A stretch of 64,000 bases of DNA, from positions 124,001 to 188,000 of the forward strand of contig NC_009937.1 in assembly GCF_000010525.1 (NCBI RefSeq), in the 5' to 3' direction. Shown here piece by piece: positions 37,054 to 47,203 of this stretch; positions within the stretch are counted from its first letter, which is position 1; each line of letters starts with the position of its first letter. The notes below the pieces were generated by a model. That model saw only the letters and a list, made by a program, of their open reading frames with translations. It was not told where the DNA came from and searched no databases. The translations under genes and the position numbers were made by a program. Source of the stretch: Azorhizobium caulinodans ORS 571 (GTDB lineage Bacteria > Pseudomonadota > Alphaproteobacteria > Rhizobiales > Xanthobacteraceae).

Positions 37054-39003
37054 TCAACCGTCCTTTTGCGGAGACGCCGGGCCGGGCTCCACCACGGGTG
37101 GCGGATCGGCAATGCCTTTGCGCCACCACCAGGTGTCGGGTGTGCCGCGGTCATATTTCGGCTTCACCGCAGGGCGGTCGAACACGTCCCAATAGGCGAT
37201 CCAGAAGGACGCCTTGTTCCATTGCGGCACCCAGTAGCGGCCCGCCCGCAGGACGCGATCGAGCGCCCGGCAGGCGGTCACGAGGTCCGCGCGGGTCTGA
37301 GCGGCGATGGCATCGGCGATGAGGGCGTCCACCACCTTGTCCGAAATGCCCGACAGATTGTTGGAGCCGGGCAGGCGTGCGGCCTCCGAGCCGAAGTAGG
37401 CGCGCAGTTCGTCGCCTGGATTGAGCGAGACCGAATAGCGGCGCACCACCATGTCGAAATCGAAATCCTTCAGGCGCGCCTGATATTGCGCCGGATCGAC
37501 GATGCGGAAGCTGGCCTCGATGCCGAGCAGCTTGAGATTGGCGATGAAGCGCGAGGTATGCCGCTCGAAGGCGCCGTCATCGTCCAGGAACTCGATGGTG
37601 AGCGCGGTCCCCTTGCCGTCCACCAGCCGGCCCTGCTGGATGGTGTAGCCGGCGTCCTTCAGGAGCGCCGCCGCCCGCCTCAGCAGCGCCCGGTCCTGCC
37701 CCGAGCCGTCGCTGACGGGCGGCACATAGGGTTCGCCGAACACCTCGGCCGGGAGCGCATCGCGGAAAGGCGCGAGCAGCTTCTCCTCGGCGGGGGAGGG
37801 GAGCCCCTTCGCCATCAGGTCGGAATTCTGGAAGAAGGACCACGTGCGTTCGTACTGGCCGAACATCAGGTTCTTGTTGGTCCACTCGAAATCGAAGGCC
37901 AGCGCGATGGCTTCGCGCACGCGCGGATCGAGGAATTTGGCCCGCCGTGTGTTGAAGAACCACCCCTGCGCGCCCGAGGGCGTCTCGTCGGGCAGCACCT
38001 CGCGCTTCACCCGGCCGGTCTTGAGGGCGGGGAAGTCATACTGTGTGGCCCAGGCGCGGGAGGTGAATTCCTCGCGGAAGAGATAGGCGCGGGCCTTGAA
38101 GGCCTCGAAGCCCACCTCCCGGTCGCGGAAATATTCAAAGCGCAGCACATCGAAATTGTGCCGGCCCCGGTTCACGGGCAGATCGGCCGCCCAATAGTCC
38201 GCCACCCGCAGATATTCGATGAAGCGCCCCACCTCGAACCGCCCCACCTTGTAGGGGCCGGAGCCAAGCGGCGGGTCGAGGGTCGTCTCCTCGAACTTGT
38301 GCTTGCCGTAATAGGCCTTGGAGAAGATGGGCAGGGTCGCCGCATAGCTCGGGACATCTCGAGGGCGCTGGGCGGTGAAGGAGAGCACCACGGTGCCCTT
38401 GTCCTCCGCCTCGGCGCCGGTGAATTCCCGCAGCGCCTGCCGGATCAGCGGATGGCCCTGCGCCTTCAGGGTGTTGAGCGAGAAGGCGACATCCTCGGCG
38501 GTGAGCGGCGTGCCGTCGTGGAAGCGCGCCTCGGGGCGCAGCCGGAAGCGATAGGTGCGCCCGTCGTCCGAGATGCTCACCGACGAGGCGACAAGTCCGT
38601 AGACCGCATCCGGTTCGTCCGAGGCGCGGACCATCAGGCTGTCGAAGATGAGCGCGATACCCTGTGCGCCGTCGCCCCGCAGGATGTAGCCGTTCAGCGA
38701 ATTGAAGGTCTGGAACGACTGGTTATAGGCGGCGGTCGGCCCGATCTGCGAGAAGGTGCCGCCCTTTGGCGCGCCCGGAAACACATAGTCGAAATTCTTG
38801 AAGTCCTTCGGATATTTCAGTTCGCCGAAGGACGACAGGCCGTGCCGCTCCACCGCCGGGGCGGCGGCGCCGCCCTCGCTGGCCGGTGCCGGCGGCGGGG
38901 TCTGCGCCCGCGCCCGTCCGGCGCCGAGGCCGGGCAGGAAAGCCGCCGCCCCGCCGGCGGCGGCGAGGCGCAGGAGGGTGCGACGGTCCGTGCCGGCGCT
39001 CAA
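37054..39003 (-). CDS. yejA: Extracellular solute-binding protein (YejA-like), Tat-type signal
   Basis: About 649 residues. No ATG fits; the TTG at 39001-39003 follows a GGAGG site with six bases spacing and overlaps the stop of the upstream paralog (TTGA). The N-terminus then contains a twin-arginine-like signal ([14 protein letters not shown]) ending at ARAQ. The mature protein is a family 5 (peptide/nickel) binding protein with the YejA hallmarks [24 protein letters not shown] and [12 protein letters not shown]. It would deliver peptides to YejBE. It is a diverged paralog of the next gene. Confidence 0.9.
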   Translation of the reverse strand: MSAGTDRRTLLRLAAAGGAAAFLPGLGAGRARAQTPPPAPASEGGAAAPAVERHGLSSFGELKYPKDFKNFDYVFPGAPKGGTFSQIGPTAAYNQSFQTFNSLNGYILRGDGAQGIALIFDSLMVRASDEPDAVYGLVASSVSISDDGRTYRFRLRPEARFHDGTPLTAEDVAFSLNTLKAQGHPLIRQALREFTGAEAEDKGTVVLSFTAQRPRDVPSYAATLPIFSKAYYGKHKFEETTLDPPLGSGPYKVGRFEVGRFIEYLRVADYWAADLPVNRGRHNFDVLRFEYFRDREVGFEAFKARAYLFREEFTSRAWATQYDFPALKTGRVKREVLPDETPSGAQGWFFNTRRAKFLDPRVREAIALAFDFEWTNKNLMFGQYERTWSFFQNSDLMAKGLPSPAEEKLLAPFRDALPAEVFGEPYVPPVSDGSGQDRALLRRAAALLKDAGYTIQQGRLVDGKGTALTIEFLDDDGAFERHTSRFIANLKLLGIEASFRIVDPAQYQARLKDFDFDMVVRRYSVSLNPGDELRAYFGSEAARLPGSNNLSGISDKVVDALIADAIAAQTRADLVTACRALDRVLRAGRYWVPQWNKASFWIAYWDVFDRPAVKPKYDRGTPDTWWWRKGIADPPPVVEPGPASPQKDG

Positions 39004-40859
39004 TTGCCGCCTCCGATCTTCGCGGCCTTGGCCGCGTCCCACCACCAGATGTCGGGGAACTCGAAGGAATATTGCGGCAGCGCCGGCGGGTGGGCGAAAC
39101 GGTCCCAGCGGGCGGTACGGGTGAAGCCGAGCGTCCAGGCCGGGATCACATAGTCGTTCCACAGGAGCACCCGGTCGAGCGCGTGAGTGGCGGCGACCAG
39201 TTGCTGGCGGTCGGTGGCATAGATGATCTTCTCGATCAGCGCGTCCACCGCCGGATCCTTGATACCGGCATAATTGCGCGAGCCTTCGCGGTCCGCCGAG
39301 TCCGAGCCCCAATAATCGCGCTGCTCATTGCCCGGCGAGAGCGACTGGCCCCAGCCGGAGATGATCATGTCGAAGTCACGCGCCCGCACGCGGTTCACAT
39401 ATTGCGAGCTGTCCACGAGGCGCACGGAGGTCTGGATGCCGAGGCGCTCCAGCGCCGGCTTGTAGAACAGGGCCACGCGCTCGAAGGCCGGGCTGGCGAT
39501 GAGGATTTCCAGGGTGAAGGCGTCGCCCTTGGCGTTGACGAGCTGCTTGCCCTTCACCTGCCAGCCGGCCTCCTTCAGCAGGTCCGCCGCCTTGCGCAGG
39601 TTGGCGCGGCGGTCCTGTTCGGAGGGGTTGTCCGGATTGGTGTAGGGCGTCGTGAACACGCCGGGCGGCACCTTGTCCTTGACGCCGTTCAGGATGTCGA
39701 GCTCGGCCCCGGTGGGCAGGCCCGAGGAGGCCAGTTCCGTACCGGAGAAGAAGCTGCCGATGCGCTTGTACTGGTCGAAGAAGAGGGTGTGGTTCATGCC
39801 GTCGAAGTCGAGGGCATAGTTCAGCGCGCGGCGCACGCGCGGGTCCTGGAACTTGGCCCGGCGCAGGTTCGGGATGAAGGCCTGCATCACGCCGGAGGCG
39901 CGGTTCTCGAACATCTCCAGCACGACCTTGCCCTGCTGCTTGGCCGGGAAATCGTAGGAGGTGGCCCAGTTCTTGGCCGAAGGCTCGATGCGCCAGTCGT
40001 ACTGGTCGGCCTTGAAGGCTTCGAGCGCGACGGTGTCGTCGCGATAATATTCGTAGCGCAGCTCGTCGAAATTGTTCCGCCCGACGTTCACCGGCAGGTC
40101 CTTGCCCCAATAGTCCTTCACCCGCTCGTAGACGATGGTGCGGCCGGGAACGAAGGACTTGATCCTGTAAGGGCCGGAGCCGAGCGGGGCTTCCAGAGTG
40201 CCCTGCGTGATGTCGCGGGCCTTGCCGTTGGCGTCGGTGCCGGTCCACCAGTGCTTGGGCAGCACCAGCAGTTCGCCGACGATCTGCGGCAGTTCGCGAT
40301 TGCCGCCCTGATCGAAGGTGAAGGTCACCTCCCGCTGGCCGGTTTTCTCCACGCTCTTCACGTGCCGATAGTAGAAGGCCTGACCGGGGTTGTTCTTGGT
40401 GAGCACCTGGAAGGACCACACCACGTCATCGGGCGTGATCGGCGTTCCATCCTGCCACTTCGCCTCCGCGCGCAGCCGGTAGGTGACAGACGAGAAGTCC
40501 GCGGGATAGCTCAGGCCCTCGGCGATGAGGCCATAGGCGGTCGCCACCTCGTCCCGCGACTGGGTGGTGAGCGTGTCGTAGATGTTGCCGATGCCCGCGC
40601 CCACGGTGCCGCGTGGCACCACGAAATTGAAGCTGTCGAACGTGCCGTCCTCGGCGAAACGGACGACGCCGCCCTTGGGGGCATCCGGGTTCACATAGTC
40701 GAAATGCTTGAAGTCCGGCTTGTACTTGGGCTCGCCCATCAGCGAGGTCGCGAAGCGGAACGGCGCCGGGGCTGCGGCCTGCTGGGCTTGCGCGAACGCC
40801 GGCGCGGTGCAGGCGAGGATGGCGGTGGCGAGGGCGATCCGGCGGATCTTCACGAGCAT
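39000..40859 (-). CDS. yejA: Extracellular solute-binding protein (YejA-like), Sec signal
   Basis: 619 residues from ATG 40857-40859 with a Sec signal (MLVKIRRIALATAILACTAPAFAQA). The mature part follows the same family 5 pattern as its neighbour (LMGEPKYKPDFKHFDYVNPDAPKGG, FNFVVPRGTVGAGIGNIYDTL), and both end in a WWW/WWWR-type tail. It is the first gene of the yejA-yejA-yejB-yejE-vapB-vapC-yejF transcript. Two paralogs with different export signals suggest different peptide preferences. Confidence 0.92.
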   Translation of the reverse strand: MLVKIRRIALATAILACTAPAFAQAQQAAAPAPFRFATSLMGEPKYKPDFKHFDYVNPDAPKGGVVRFAEDGTFDSFNFVVPRGTVGAGIGNIYDTLTTQSRDEVATAYGLIAEGLSYPADFSSVTYRLRAEAKWQDGTPITPDDVVWSFQVLTKNNPGQAFYYRHVKSVEKTGQREVTFTFDQGGNRELPQIVGELLVLPKHWWTGTDANGKARDITQGTLEAPLGSGPYRIKSFVPGRTIVYERVKDYWGKDLPVNVGRNNFDELRYEYYRDDTVALEAFKADQYDWRIEPSAKNWATSYDFPAKQQGKVVLEMFENRASGVMQAFIPNLRRAKFQDPRVRRALNYALDFDGMNHTLFFDQYKRIGSFFSGTELASSGLPTGAELDILNGVKDKVPPGVFTTPYTNPDNPSEQDRRANLRKAADLLKEAGWQVKGKQLVNAKGDAFTLEILIASPAFERVALFYKPALERLGIQTSVRLVDSSQYVNRVRARDFDMIISGWGQSLSPGNEQRDYWGSDSADREGSRNYAGIKDPAVDALIEKIIYATDRQQLVAATHALDRVLLWNDYVIPAWTLGFTRTARWDRFAHPPALPQYSFEFPDIWWWDAAKAAKIGGGN

Positions 40860-41008
40860 CGACGACTCCGGGCTGCTGGCCGCCGGGCGGCGGCCCGCGA
40901 GGACAGACCGCATATCACGCCTGACGCGACGGCAGAAACATGGCGTGATCAGCGGGAAATGATAGCGGAAGATCCGTTGCCGCACGCATTTTCCCCGCAC
41001 GTGAACAG

Positions 41009-41040
41009 GAAAAAGGCCGGTCTCCTCGCGGAGCCGGCCT
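41009..41040 (-). terminator. Rho-independent terminator of the cytochrome c gene
   Basis: AGGCCGG and CTCC (from 41014) pair with GGAG and CCGGCCT (41030-41040) with one bulged base. On the minus strand the stem is followed by TTTTTCC. It separates the cytochrome gene from the yej operon. Confidence 0.85.
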
Positions 41041-41097
41041 GCTGTGACATTTGCGTGAGGCGGCGGGTCGGTGCCGCAGAGCAGCCCCGCCGGGGTC

Positions 41098-41661
41098 TCA
41101 CTTCGCCGGTGCGGCGTCGGCGGCCTTGGGCAGCGGCAGCGGGCTGTGGGAGAGGGTGTTGAGATAGGCGATGAGGTCCGCCCGCTCGCTCTCCTTCGGA
41201 ATGCCGGCGAACGCCATGGCGGTTCCGGGCACATAGGCCTTCGGGTTGGTCAGGAAGGCGTTGAGATCGTCGAAGGACCAGTCGCCACCCTTGCCCTGGA
41301 GGGCCGAGGAATAGGCAAAGCCCGCGACGCTCGCCTTCTTGCGGCCGACCACCCCATAGAGATCAGGGCCGACCTTGGCACCGGCACCTTCCGCGAAATT
41401 GTGGCAGGAGGCGCAACGCTTGGCGACGTTGGCTCCCTTCTCCACGGAGGCGGTGGGCAGCAACTGGGCGATCGGCACCTCGGCCGCCGCCTTGGGGGCC
41501 GCCTGGCCGGTCGCGCCGCCTTCCGGCACCGCGATCTCGTAGCCGGGCTTGGCCGGAGCCTCGGGCGTGAAAAGGATTTCGGACACGATGCCGAGGCCGA
41601 GCGTCAACGTCAGCGTGCCGAGCACCGCGCCTGCGATCTTGTTTAATTCAAAACTATCCAT
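41098..41661 (-). CDS. cycM: Membrane-anchored cytochrome c (CycM type)
   Basis: 187 residues from ATG 41659-41661. An uncleaved N-terminal anchor ([23 protein letters not shown]) precedes a proline/alanine linker and one class I cytochrome c domain: haem motif [23 protein letters not shown], and methionine ligand region [11 protein letters not shown]. CycM-type proteins carry electrons from the bc1 complex to terminal oxidases at the periplasmic face. The position divergent from kdsB-pheA is common in the order. Confidence 0.93.
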   Translation of the reverse strand: MDSFELNKIAGAVLGTLTLTLGLGIVSEILFTPEAPAKPGYEIAVPEGGATGQAAPKAAAEVPIAQLLPTASVEKGANVAKRCASCHNFAEGAGAKVGPDLYGVVGRKKASVAGFAYSSALQGKGGDWSFDDLNAFLTNPKAYVPGTAMAFAGIPKESERADLIAYLNTLSHSPLPLPKAADAAPAK

Positions 41662-41851
41662 CGACGCTTCGCTCCCCCGGAGCCCTAATTCCTCGCCTGA
41701 GATCGGGGCGTGCAAACAGGCTTTGCCGCACGGTTTTACGCGGCGGCAGCTTGGAACTAATCACTTTGAAAGATGCCGTGCAACTCGTATAAGGCGCGCC
41801 CCAATGCCGCGTGTGGCGGGTGCGCCGCAGCAAAATTCCTTGAGCTGGAAC

Positions 41852-42604
41852 ATGGCCTTCTCCGCCTCAGACGTCCTGGTGCTCATTCCTGCGCGCCTCG
41901 CGGCCTCCCGGCTGCCGGGAAAACCGCTCGCTGACGTGGGCGGACGGCCCATGATCGTCGAGGTTGCGCGACGTGCGGTCGCAGCCGGCATCGGTCGCGT
42001 GGCGGTGGCCACCGACGCGGTGGAGATCGCGGACGCGGTGCGCGCCGCCGGGTTCGAGGCGGTGATGACCCGCGCCGATCACCCTTCCGGCTCCGACCGC
42101 ATCTTCGAGGCGCTCGGCGTGCTGGACCCGGACGGTGCCGTTCAGGTGGTGGTGAATGTGCAGGGCGACCTGCCCACCATCGCGCCCGAGACCATCCGCG
42201 CGGCGCTCGTGCCGCTGGAGGAGGGGCCGGCGGACATCGCCACCCTGACCGCCGTCATCACGGAAGAGGGCGAGCGCACGGACCCGAACGTGGTCAAGGT
42301 GGTGGGTACGCCGATCGGGGAGAATCGCCTGCGCGCGCTCTATTTCACCCGCGCCACGGCGCCCACGGGCGAGGGGCCGCTCTATCACCACATCGGGCTC
42401 TATGCCTATCGCCGTGCCGCGCTGGAGCGCTTCGTGTCGCTGCCACCCTCGCCGCTGGAGAAGCGCGAGCGGCTGGAGCAGTTGCGGGCGCTGGAGGCCG
42501 GCATGCGCATCGATGTCGCGGTGGTTGACGCGGTGCCGCTGGGGGTCGATACGCCCGAGCATCTCGAGCGGGCGCGCGCCCTGCTCGCAAGCAACGATAA
42601 CTGA
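41852..42604 (+). CDS. kdsB: 3-deoxy-manno-octulosonate cytidylyltransferase
   Basis: 250 residues from ATG 41852, giving [26 protein letters not shown], the diagnostic N-terminal nucleotide-binding block of CMP-Kdo synthetase. Further blocks are NVQGDLPTI and HIGLYAYRR, with the final [13 protein letters not shown]. It activates Kdo as CMP-Kdo for lipopolysaccharide inner core. The pheA start is ten bases downstream, so both genes are probably co-transcribed. Confidence 0.95.
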   Translation: MAFSASDVLVLIPARLAASRLPGKPLADVGGRPMIVEVARRAVAAGIGRVAVATDAVEIADAVRAAGFEAVMTRADHPSGSDRIFEALGVLDPDGAVQVVVNVQGDLPTIAPETIRAALVPLEEGPADIATLTAVITEEGERTDPNVVKVVGTPIGENRLRALYFTRATAPTGEGPLYHHIGLYAYRRAALERFVSLPPSPLEKRERLEQLRALEAGMRIDVAVVDAVPLGVDTPEHLERARALLASNDN

Positions 42605-42614
42605 GGAGCAAGGC

Positions 42615-43472
42615 ATGAACCGCCGCATCGTGTTCCAGGGCGAACCGGGGGCCAATTCCCACATCGCCTGCCGGGAGGTGTTTCCGGACTACGAAGCGGT
42701 GCCGTGCCCGACCTTCGAGGACGCCTTCATCGCCGTGGACAACGGATCGGCGGAGCTCGCCATGATCCCCATCGAGAATACGGTGGCGGGGCGCGTGGCG
42801 GACATCCACCACCTGATGCCGCGCTCCTCGCTCCAGATCACGGCTGAGTTCTTCCTGCCGCTCTCCCACCAGCTCATGGCGGTGAAGGGCGCGAGCCTCT
42901 CCACCATCAAGACCGTGCAGAGCCACGTGATGGCGCTCGGCCAGTGCCGCAAGGCCATCCGCACGCTCAATCTCACCGCCGTGGTGGGCGGCGACACCGC
43001 CGGCTCCGCCCGCGAGATTGCGGACGCCAAGGACATCACCCGCGCCGCCATCGCCCCCCGCCTCGCGGCGGAGATCTATGGGCTCGACATCCTCGCCGAG
43101 AACATCGAGGACGAGGCCCACAACACGACGCGCTTCATCATCCTGAAGCGCGAGGCGGACTGGGCGCCGGCGGGCAACGGTCCGGTGATGACGACCTTCG
43201 TGTTCCGCGTGCGCAACGTGCCGGCGGCGCTTTACAAGGCGCTGGGCGGCTTTGCCACCAATGGCGTGAACATGACCAAGCTGGAGAGCTATCAGCTCGA
43301 CGGCGAGTTCACCGCCACCCAGTTCTATGCGGACGTGGACGGCCATCCGGACGACCGGAACCTGAAGCTGGCGCTGGAGGAACTGGCCTTCTTCTCCCGC
43401 GAGATGCGCATTCTGGGCGTCTATCCCGCCCACCCCTTCCGCACCACCCGCTCGCCCAAGCCGGAGGCGTGA
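42615..43472 (+). CDS. pheA: Prephenate dehydratase
   Basis: 285 residues from ATG 42615 with a GAGGAGCAAG ribosome site. The PDT domain has FQGEPGANSH, the IPIENT(V)AGRV block and HNTTRF near the catalytic threonine. A C-terminal ACT domain (residues about 190-280) has the phenylalanine-binding ESYQLDGEFTATQFYADVDGH, so feedback inhibition by phenylalanine is expected. It is a stand-alone enzyme without chorismate mutase, as usual in alphaproteobacteria. Confidence 0.95.
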   Translation: MNRRIVFQGEPGANSHIACREVFPDYEAVPCPTFEDAFIAVDNGSAELAMIPIENTVAGRVADIHHLMPRSSLQITAEFFLPLSHQLMAVKGASLSTIKTVQSHVMALGQCRKAIRTLNLTAVVGGDTAGSAREIADAKDITRAAIAPRLAAEIYGLDILAENIEDEAHNTTRFIILKREADWAPAGNGPVMTTFVFRVRNVPAALYKALGGFATNGVNMTKLESYQLDGEFTATQFYADVDGHPDDRNLKLALEELAFFSREMRILGVYPAHPFRTTRSPKPEA

Positions 43473-43487
43473 GGCGCGCTGCGGCCC

Positions 43488-45290
43488 TCAGTGGTCAAAG
43501 CGGAGCGCAATGCGGGCCCGCCCGCTGCTCTGGCCGAAAGTGACGTGGTCGGAGAGCTTCTGGATCATATAGGCGCAGAAGGCCGCCACCTCCGCGTCAT
43601 CACCCAGAAGGGCCTCGGGCGAGGGGCGCGCCTTTGGCGGCTCCAGCACCGCGCCGTCATAAAGCAGGAAAACGTCGAGGTGCGTCTCGTCGAAGCGGGC
43701 GCGCACCTCCACCTCGCCGGTGGCGATGCTGTTCTCCAGAAGCAGCTCCAGCGCCTGGGCGCCCACCGGAATGGCGGCGGCGATCACGTCGCGCCGCGCA
43801 CCCCAGAGATCCCCTTGGCGCTCGAGGAAGTCGCGCATGGTCGGGTAGGGATCGGTGCCGAGACCGGCGGTAAAGCCGGACTCCTGCGAGATGCCGATCC
43901 GGAAGATGAGGTTGAGCACGATGGCGCAGAAGGCGCCGACGCTCATGGGGGTGGAGACCAGAGGCTGGATCCAGCCCGGAAACTGCCCCTTGATGGGCAG
44001 CAGCGCGACGGACAGAGCCGCGAGGATCGACAAGCCGACGAGAAACACCCGCCGCTCGCTGAGACGGCGGGAAAGGATCAGCTCCATGCCCGCCACCAGC
44101 AGGTAAGCGGTGGTGTAGATGAGGATGCCACCCACCACGGGCGCGGGAATGAGGGTGAGCGCCACGATGGCCTTCGGGAAGAAGGCGGTGGCGAAGATGA
44201 GCGCGCCGGCGACGAAGCCGATGATGCGCGCGGTGGCCCCCGTGGCGAAGGCAAGGCCCACTGCCGAGGATGACAGGCCCGACTGGAAGCCGGAGACGAG
44301 GCCGTTCAGCACGTTGCCGATGCCGGATGTGGTGACGGCGCGGCTCGCCGCCCGCATGTCCGCCCGCCGCCATTCCGCATCGTTCATCTTTTCCAGCGAG
44401 ACGGTGATGCTGAGCACGTCCACGATGTTCAGCATCACGCTCAGTGCCGCCAGCGGCAGCAGGGAAGGGGCGATCTCGAAGGCGGGCAGATGCAGCGAAG
44501 GCAGTGCCACGAGCGGCGCCGAGGCGAGCAGCGCCGCGCCGCCCGGCTGCTCGATGCCGAGCCAGGCGGCGAGCGCCCAGCCCGAGGAGGCCCCTATCAG
44601 GACGGCGAAGATCTTGATGCGCCGGGGCGTGAAAATGGCGATGCCGACGATGAGCGCCACGGTCACGAGGCTGACGATCAGCGCATTGTCGTCCACCACG
44701 CTGCTGCCCCGGTCGAGCCCGAGCGCGCGCCGGAGCGCCGGTTCCGCCAGCGAGATGCCGAGCGTGGTCACCGCGACGCCGCAGACCTCCGGCGGCAGCA
44801 GCACCCGAAGCGGGCGAACGATGCGGGCGATGAACAGTTGCGACACGCCCACCAGCAGCGTCATGGCCGCCATGAGCCCGACGCCGCCCAGGGTCAGCGC
44901 CTGGATGGCCAGCGGCAAGGCGCCGGGCGAGGGCACATGGACGATGAGATAGCCGCTGCCGACCCGGGAGCGCGCGCACTGGAGCATGGTGGCGATGCCG
45001 ATGCACAGCGTGCAGGCGGTGAGCACTGCATTGGTCTCGGGCTGCGATAGCCCGACCTGGCTGGCCGCCACCAGCGGATAGATCAGGAAGGTGAGCGCCA
45101 GCATGGCGTGCTGGCCCGAGAGGGCGATAAGCGCCCCGGCGGGAACCTTGTCCTCGAGCCCGAACACCAGCGCCGGCGGCCGGCGGCGCGGCCGGTGGGG
45201 CGTGCCGTGTTCCAGCATCACGAGGCGGCGGAGACGGTTGAGGAGCCCCTGCGGTCGCTTGGCTGGCGAGGCGCCCGGAACAGGCGTCAT
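43488..45290 (-). CDS. NCS2-family (xanthine/uracil-type) permease with extra C-terminal ATPase-like domain
   Basis: 600 residues. Residues about 40-470 form the NCS2 membrane domain (FGLEDKVPAGALIALSGQHAMLALTF at the start). The remaining 130 residues are soluble. They show a GHKL/anti-sigma-like pattern: an N-box-like LELLLENSIATGEVEV, then FLLYDGAVLE and a final GRARIALRF strand. NCS2 permeases are normally 430-460 residues without such a tail. The G2 loop is not evident, so nucleotide binding is uncertain. The substrate is unknown. It is convergent with pheA, 15 bases apart. Confidence 0.82.
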   Translation of the reverse strand: MTPVPGASPAKRPQGLLNRLRRLVMLEHGTPHRPRRRPPALVFGLEDKVPAGALIALSGQHAMLALTFLIYPLVAASQVGLSQPETNAVLTACTLCIGIATMLQCARSRVGSGYLIVHVPSPGALPLAIQALTLGGVGLMAAMTLLVGVSQLFIARIVRPLRVLLPPEVCGVAVTTLGISLAEPALRRALGLDRGSSVVDDNALIVSLVTVALIVGIAIFTPRRIKIFAVLIGASSGWALAAWLGIEQPGGAALLASAPLVALPSLHLPAFEIAPSLLPLAALSVMLNIVDVLSITVSLEKMNDAEWRRADMRAASRAVTTSGIGNVLNGLVSGFQSGLSSSAVGLAFATGATARIIGFVAGALIFATAFFPKAIVALTLIPAPVVGGILIYTTAYLLVAGMELILSRRLSERRVFLVGLSILAALSVALLPIKGQFPGWIQPLVSTPMSVGAFCAIVLNLIFRIGISQESGFTAGLGTDPYPTMRDFLERQGDLWGARRDVIAAAIPVGAQALELLLENSIATGEVEVRARFDETHLDVFLLYDGAVLEPPKARPSPEALLGDDAEVAAFCAYMIQKLSDHVTFGQSSGRARIALRFDH

Positions 45291-45330
45291 GCGACAGGCT
45301 CCCTCACTGGCCGGCTCTGATCCGCACCGA

Positions 45331-46269
45331 TCAGGCGGTGGCGCCTTCCACGAAGGCGCGGATGAGATGGTGGGCGATGGCCACGGGCGGCGGGGCGAAC
45401 AGGCCGTCCGGGTGGGTGCGCGTCAGCATGGCCGCAGCCTCGGCGCGGTCGAACCAGCGGGCGGCCTCCAGTTCCAGCGGATCGATCACGATGTCCGTGG
45501 ACGTCGCCTCTGCGAGACAGCCGATCATGAGCGACATGGGGAAGGGCCAGGGCTGGGCGGAATGATAGGCGACCTTGCCCGTGGTGATTCCGGCTTCCTC
45601 GAAGGTCTCGCGCCGCACCGCCTCCTCGAAGGTCTCGCCCGGCTCCACGAAGCCGGCAAGACACGACCACATGTTGGGGGCAAAGCGCGGCTGGCGGCCG
45701 AGCAGGCACTTGTCGCCGGAATAGGTGAGCATGATCGCCACCGGGTCCGTGCGCGGAAAATGCTGGCCGCCGCAGGAGGGGCAGTCGCGCCGCCAGCCCG
45801 CCTCCACCACGCGGGTGGGGGCGCCGCAATTGGAGCAGAAGCGGTGACGCTGGTGCCAGGCGCCCAGCGCCTTGGCGCAGGCGATGGGGCCGAGATGGCG
45901 GGCTTCGACCAAGCCGCCCACGGCGATGCTGCGCAGATCGGTGACGATGAGGCCGGCGGCCTCCATGCGCTCGCGATTCTCGACAGGGAAGAAGAGGCCG
46001 AAGCGGGGGGCGCCGTCCTCAAGGCCGAGGAAGAGCGGCTCGCTGCCGCCCCAGTCCTGCGCCTCGGGAAGGGAAAAGAGGGGGCCGTGGACCTCTCCCT
46101 TTCCCGCTTTCAGCGCCACGAGTTCCCCACCCAGGAGATAGGCCTGGGCATCGGAGCGCCGGGCGAGGGCGTCCGCCTCGCCCCGACGCTGGGCCGCACG
46201 ATCGAGGGGATTGCCCACATAGCCGAGAGCCGGCCACGGGCCGAGAGGGGAAGACGAGGACGCGAGCAT
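45331..46269 (-). CDS. nudC: NAD(+) diphosphatase (NudC)
   Basis: 312 residues. The zinc ribbon is CSNCG...CPSCG. The Nudix box GFVEPGETFEEAVRRETFEEAGI is complete. The NADH-pyrophosphatase signature SAQPWPFPMSLM follows. It hydrolyses NAD(H) to NMN(H) and AMP, and bacterial members remove NAD caps from RNA. It is a single gene, 40 bases downstream of the NCS2 gene start and upstream in the same direction. Confidence 0.94.
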   Translation of the reverse strand: MLASSSSPLGPWPALGYVGNPLDRAAQRRGEADALARRSDAQAYLLGGELVALKAGKGEVHGPLFSLPEAQDWGGSEPLFLGLEDGAPRFGLFFPVENRERMEAAGLIVTDLRSIAVGGLVEARHLGPIACAKALGAWHQRHRFCSNCGAPTRVVEAGWRRDCPSCGGQHFPRTDPVAIMLTYSGDKCLLGRQPRFAPNMWSCLAGFVEPGETFEEAVRRETFEEAGITTGKVAYHSAQPWPFPMSLMIGCLAEATSTDIVIDPLELEAARWFDRAEAAAMLTRTHPDGLFAPPPVAIAHHLIRAFVEGATA

Positions 46270-46339
46270 GGAGCCTGAGAACTGAGGGCGGGAGGCCTGC
46301 GCCGGACCGTGGCACGCCGGCCCGATGGAGGCAAGCGCC

Positions 46340-46756
<417 letters not shown>

Positions 46757-46833
46757 GGCCGCACTTGAGGAAGAATCGAAAGCCGGCGCAAGGCGGGCTT
46801 GCCATTCGGCGCGTGGGCGACGATATAGGGGCC

Positions 46834-46930
46834 GGGAGGTTGGCGGTGGACGAGCCACTCGCCAACCGGGTCAGGTCCGGAAGGAAGCAGCCCCAACGAG
46901 CCCGGTCTCGGGTCTCTGTCCAGCCTCCCA
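46834..46930 (+). ncRNA. ffs: Signal recognition particle RNA, small bacterial type (4.5S)
   Basis: The invariant apical loop domain TCAGGTCCGGAAGGAAGCAG is at 46871-46890. The 5' end GGGAGGTTGG (from 46834) pairs with the 3' end CCAGCCTCCC (to 46930), closing a hairpin of about 97 nucleotides, the size of 4.5S RNA. It binds Ffh for membrane protein targeting. Position just upstream of dnaX is conserved across Hyphomicrobiales. Confidence 0.95.
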
Positions 46931-46953
46931 CCTTCTCCACGCATGGGCATGTC

Positions 46954-47151
46954 ATGTTCCAGTGGATGACGCGGGCCCGCCGGCCCGAACAGAGCGCGGC
47001 CATCGTGCTCATCGTCACCTCGGTGACGGCCGCCGTGCGCTTCCCCCATGACACGACGACCGATCTGGCGTTCTGCGCGATCGCCCTTGCGCTCGGGATC
47101 GGTGGCGCGTGGGCGCTGCTGCGGTTCGGCCGGTCGCGGGACGGGGCGTGA
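46954..47151 (+). CDS. Possible small membrane protein, 65 residues
   Basis: From ATG 46954 (MFQWMTRARRPEQSAAIV). Two hydrophobic stretches (IVLIVTSVTAAV and LAFCAIALALGIGGAWALLRF) with basic ends would fit two membrane helices. The gene lies between the SRP RNA and dnaX on the same strand. There is no strong ribosome site and no recognised family, so it may be a chance reading frame. Confidence 0.35.
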   Translation: MFQWMTRARRPEQSAAIVLIVTSVTAAVRFPHDTTTDLAFCAIALALGIGGAWALLRFGRSRDGA

Positions 47152-47203
47152 ATATCCGTGCGGCGGATGGGCATGGCCCGCGCCGGAATGATATGAAGGC
47201 GCC

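Noticed and set aside
45317-45334. CTGATC/GATCAG hairpin near the nudC stop as a terminator
   Set aside because: Short stem overlapping coding sequence, no T-tract on either strand.
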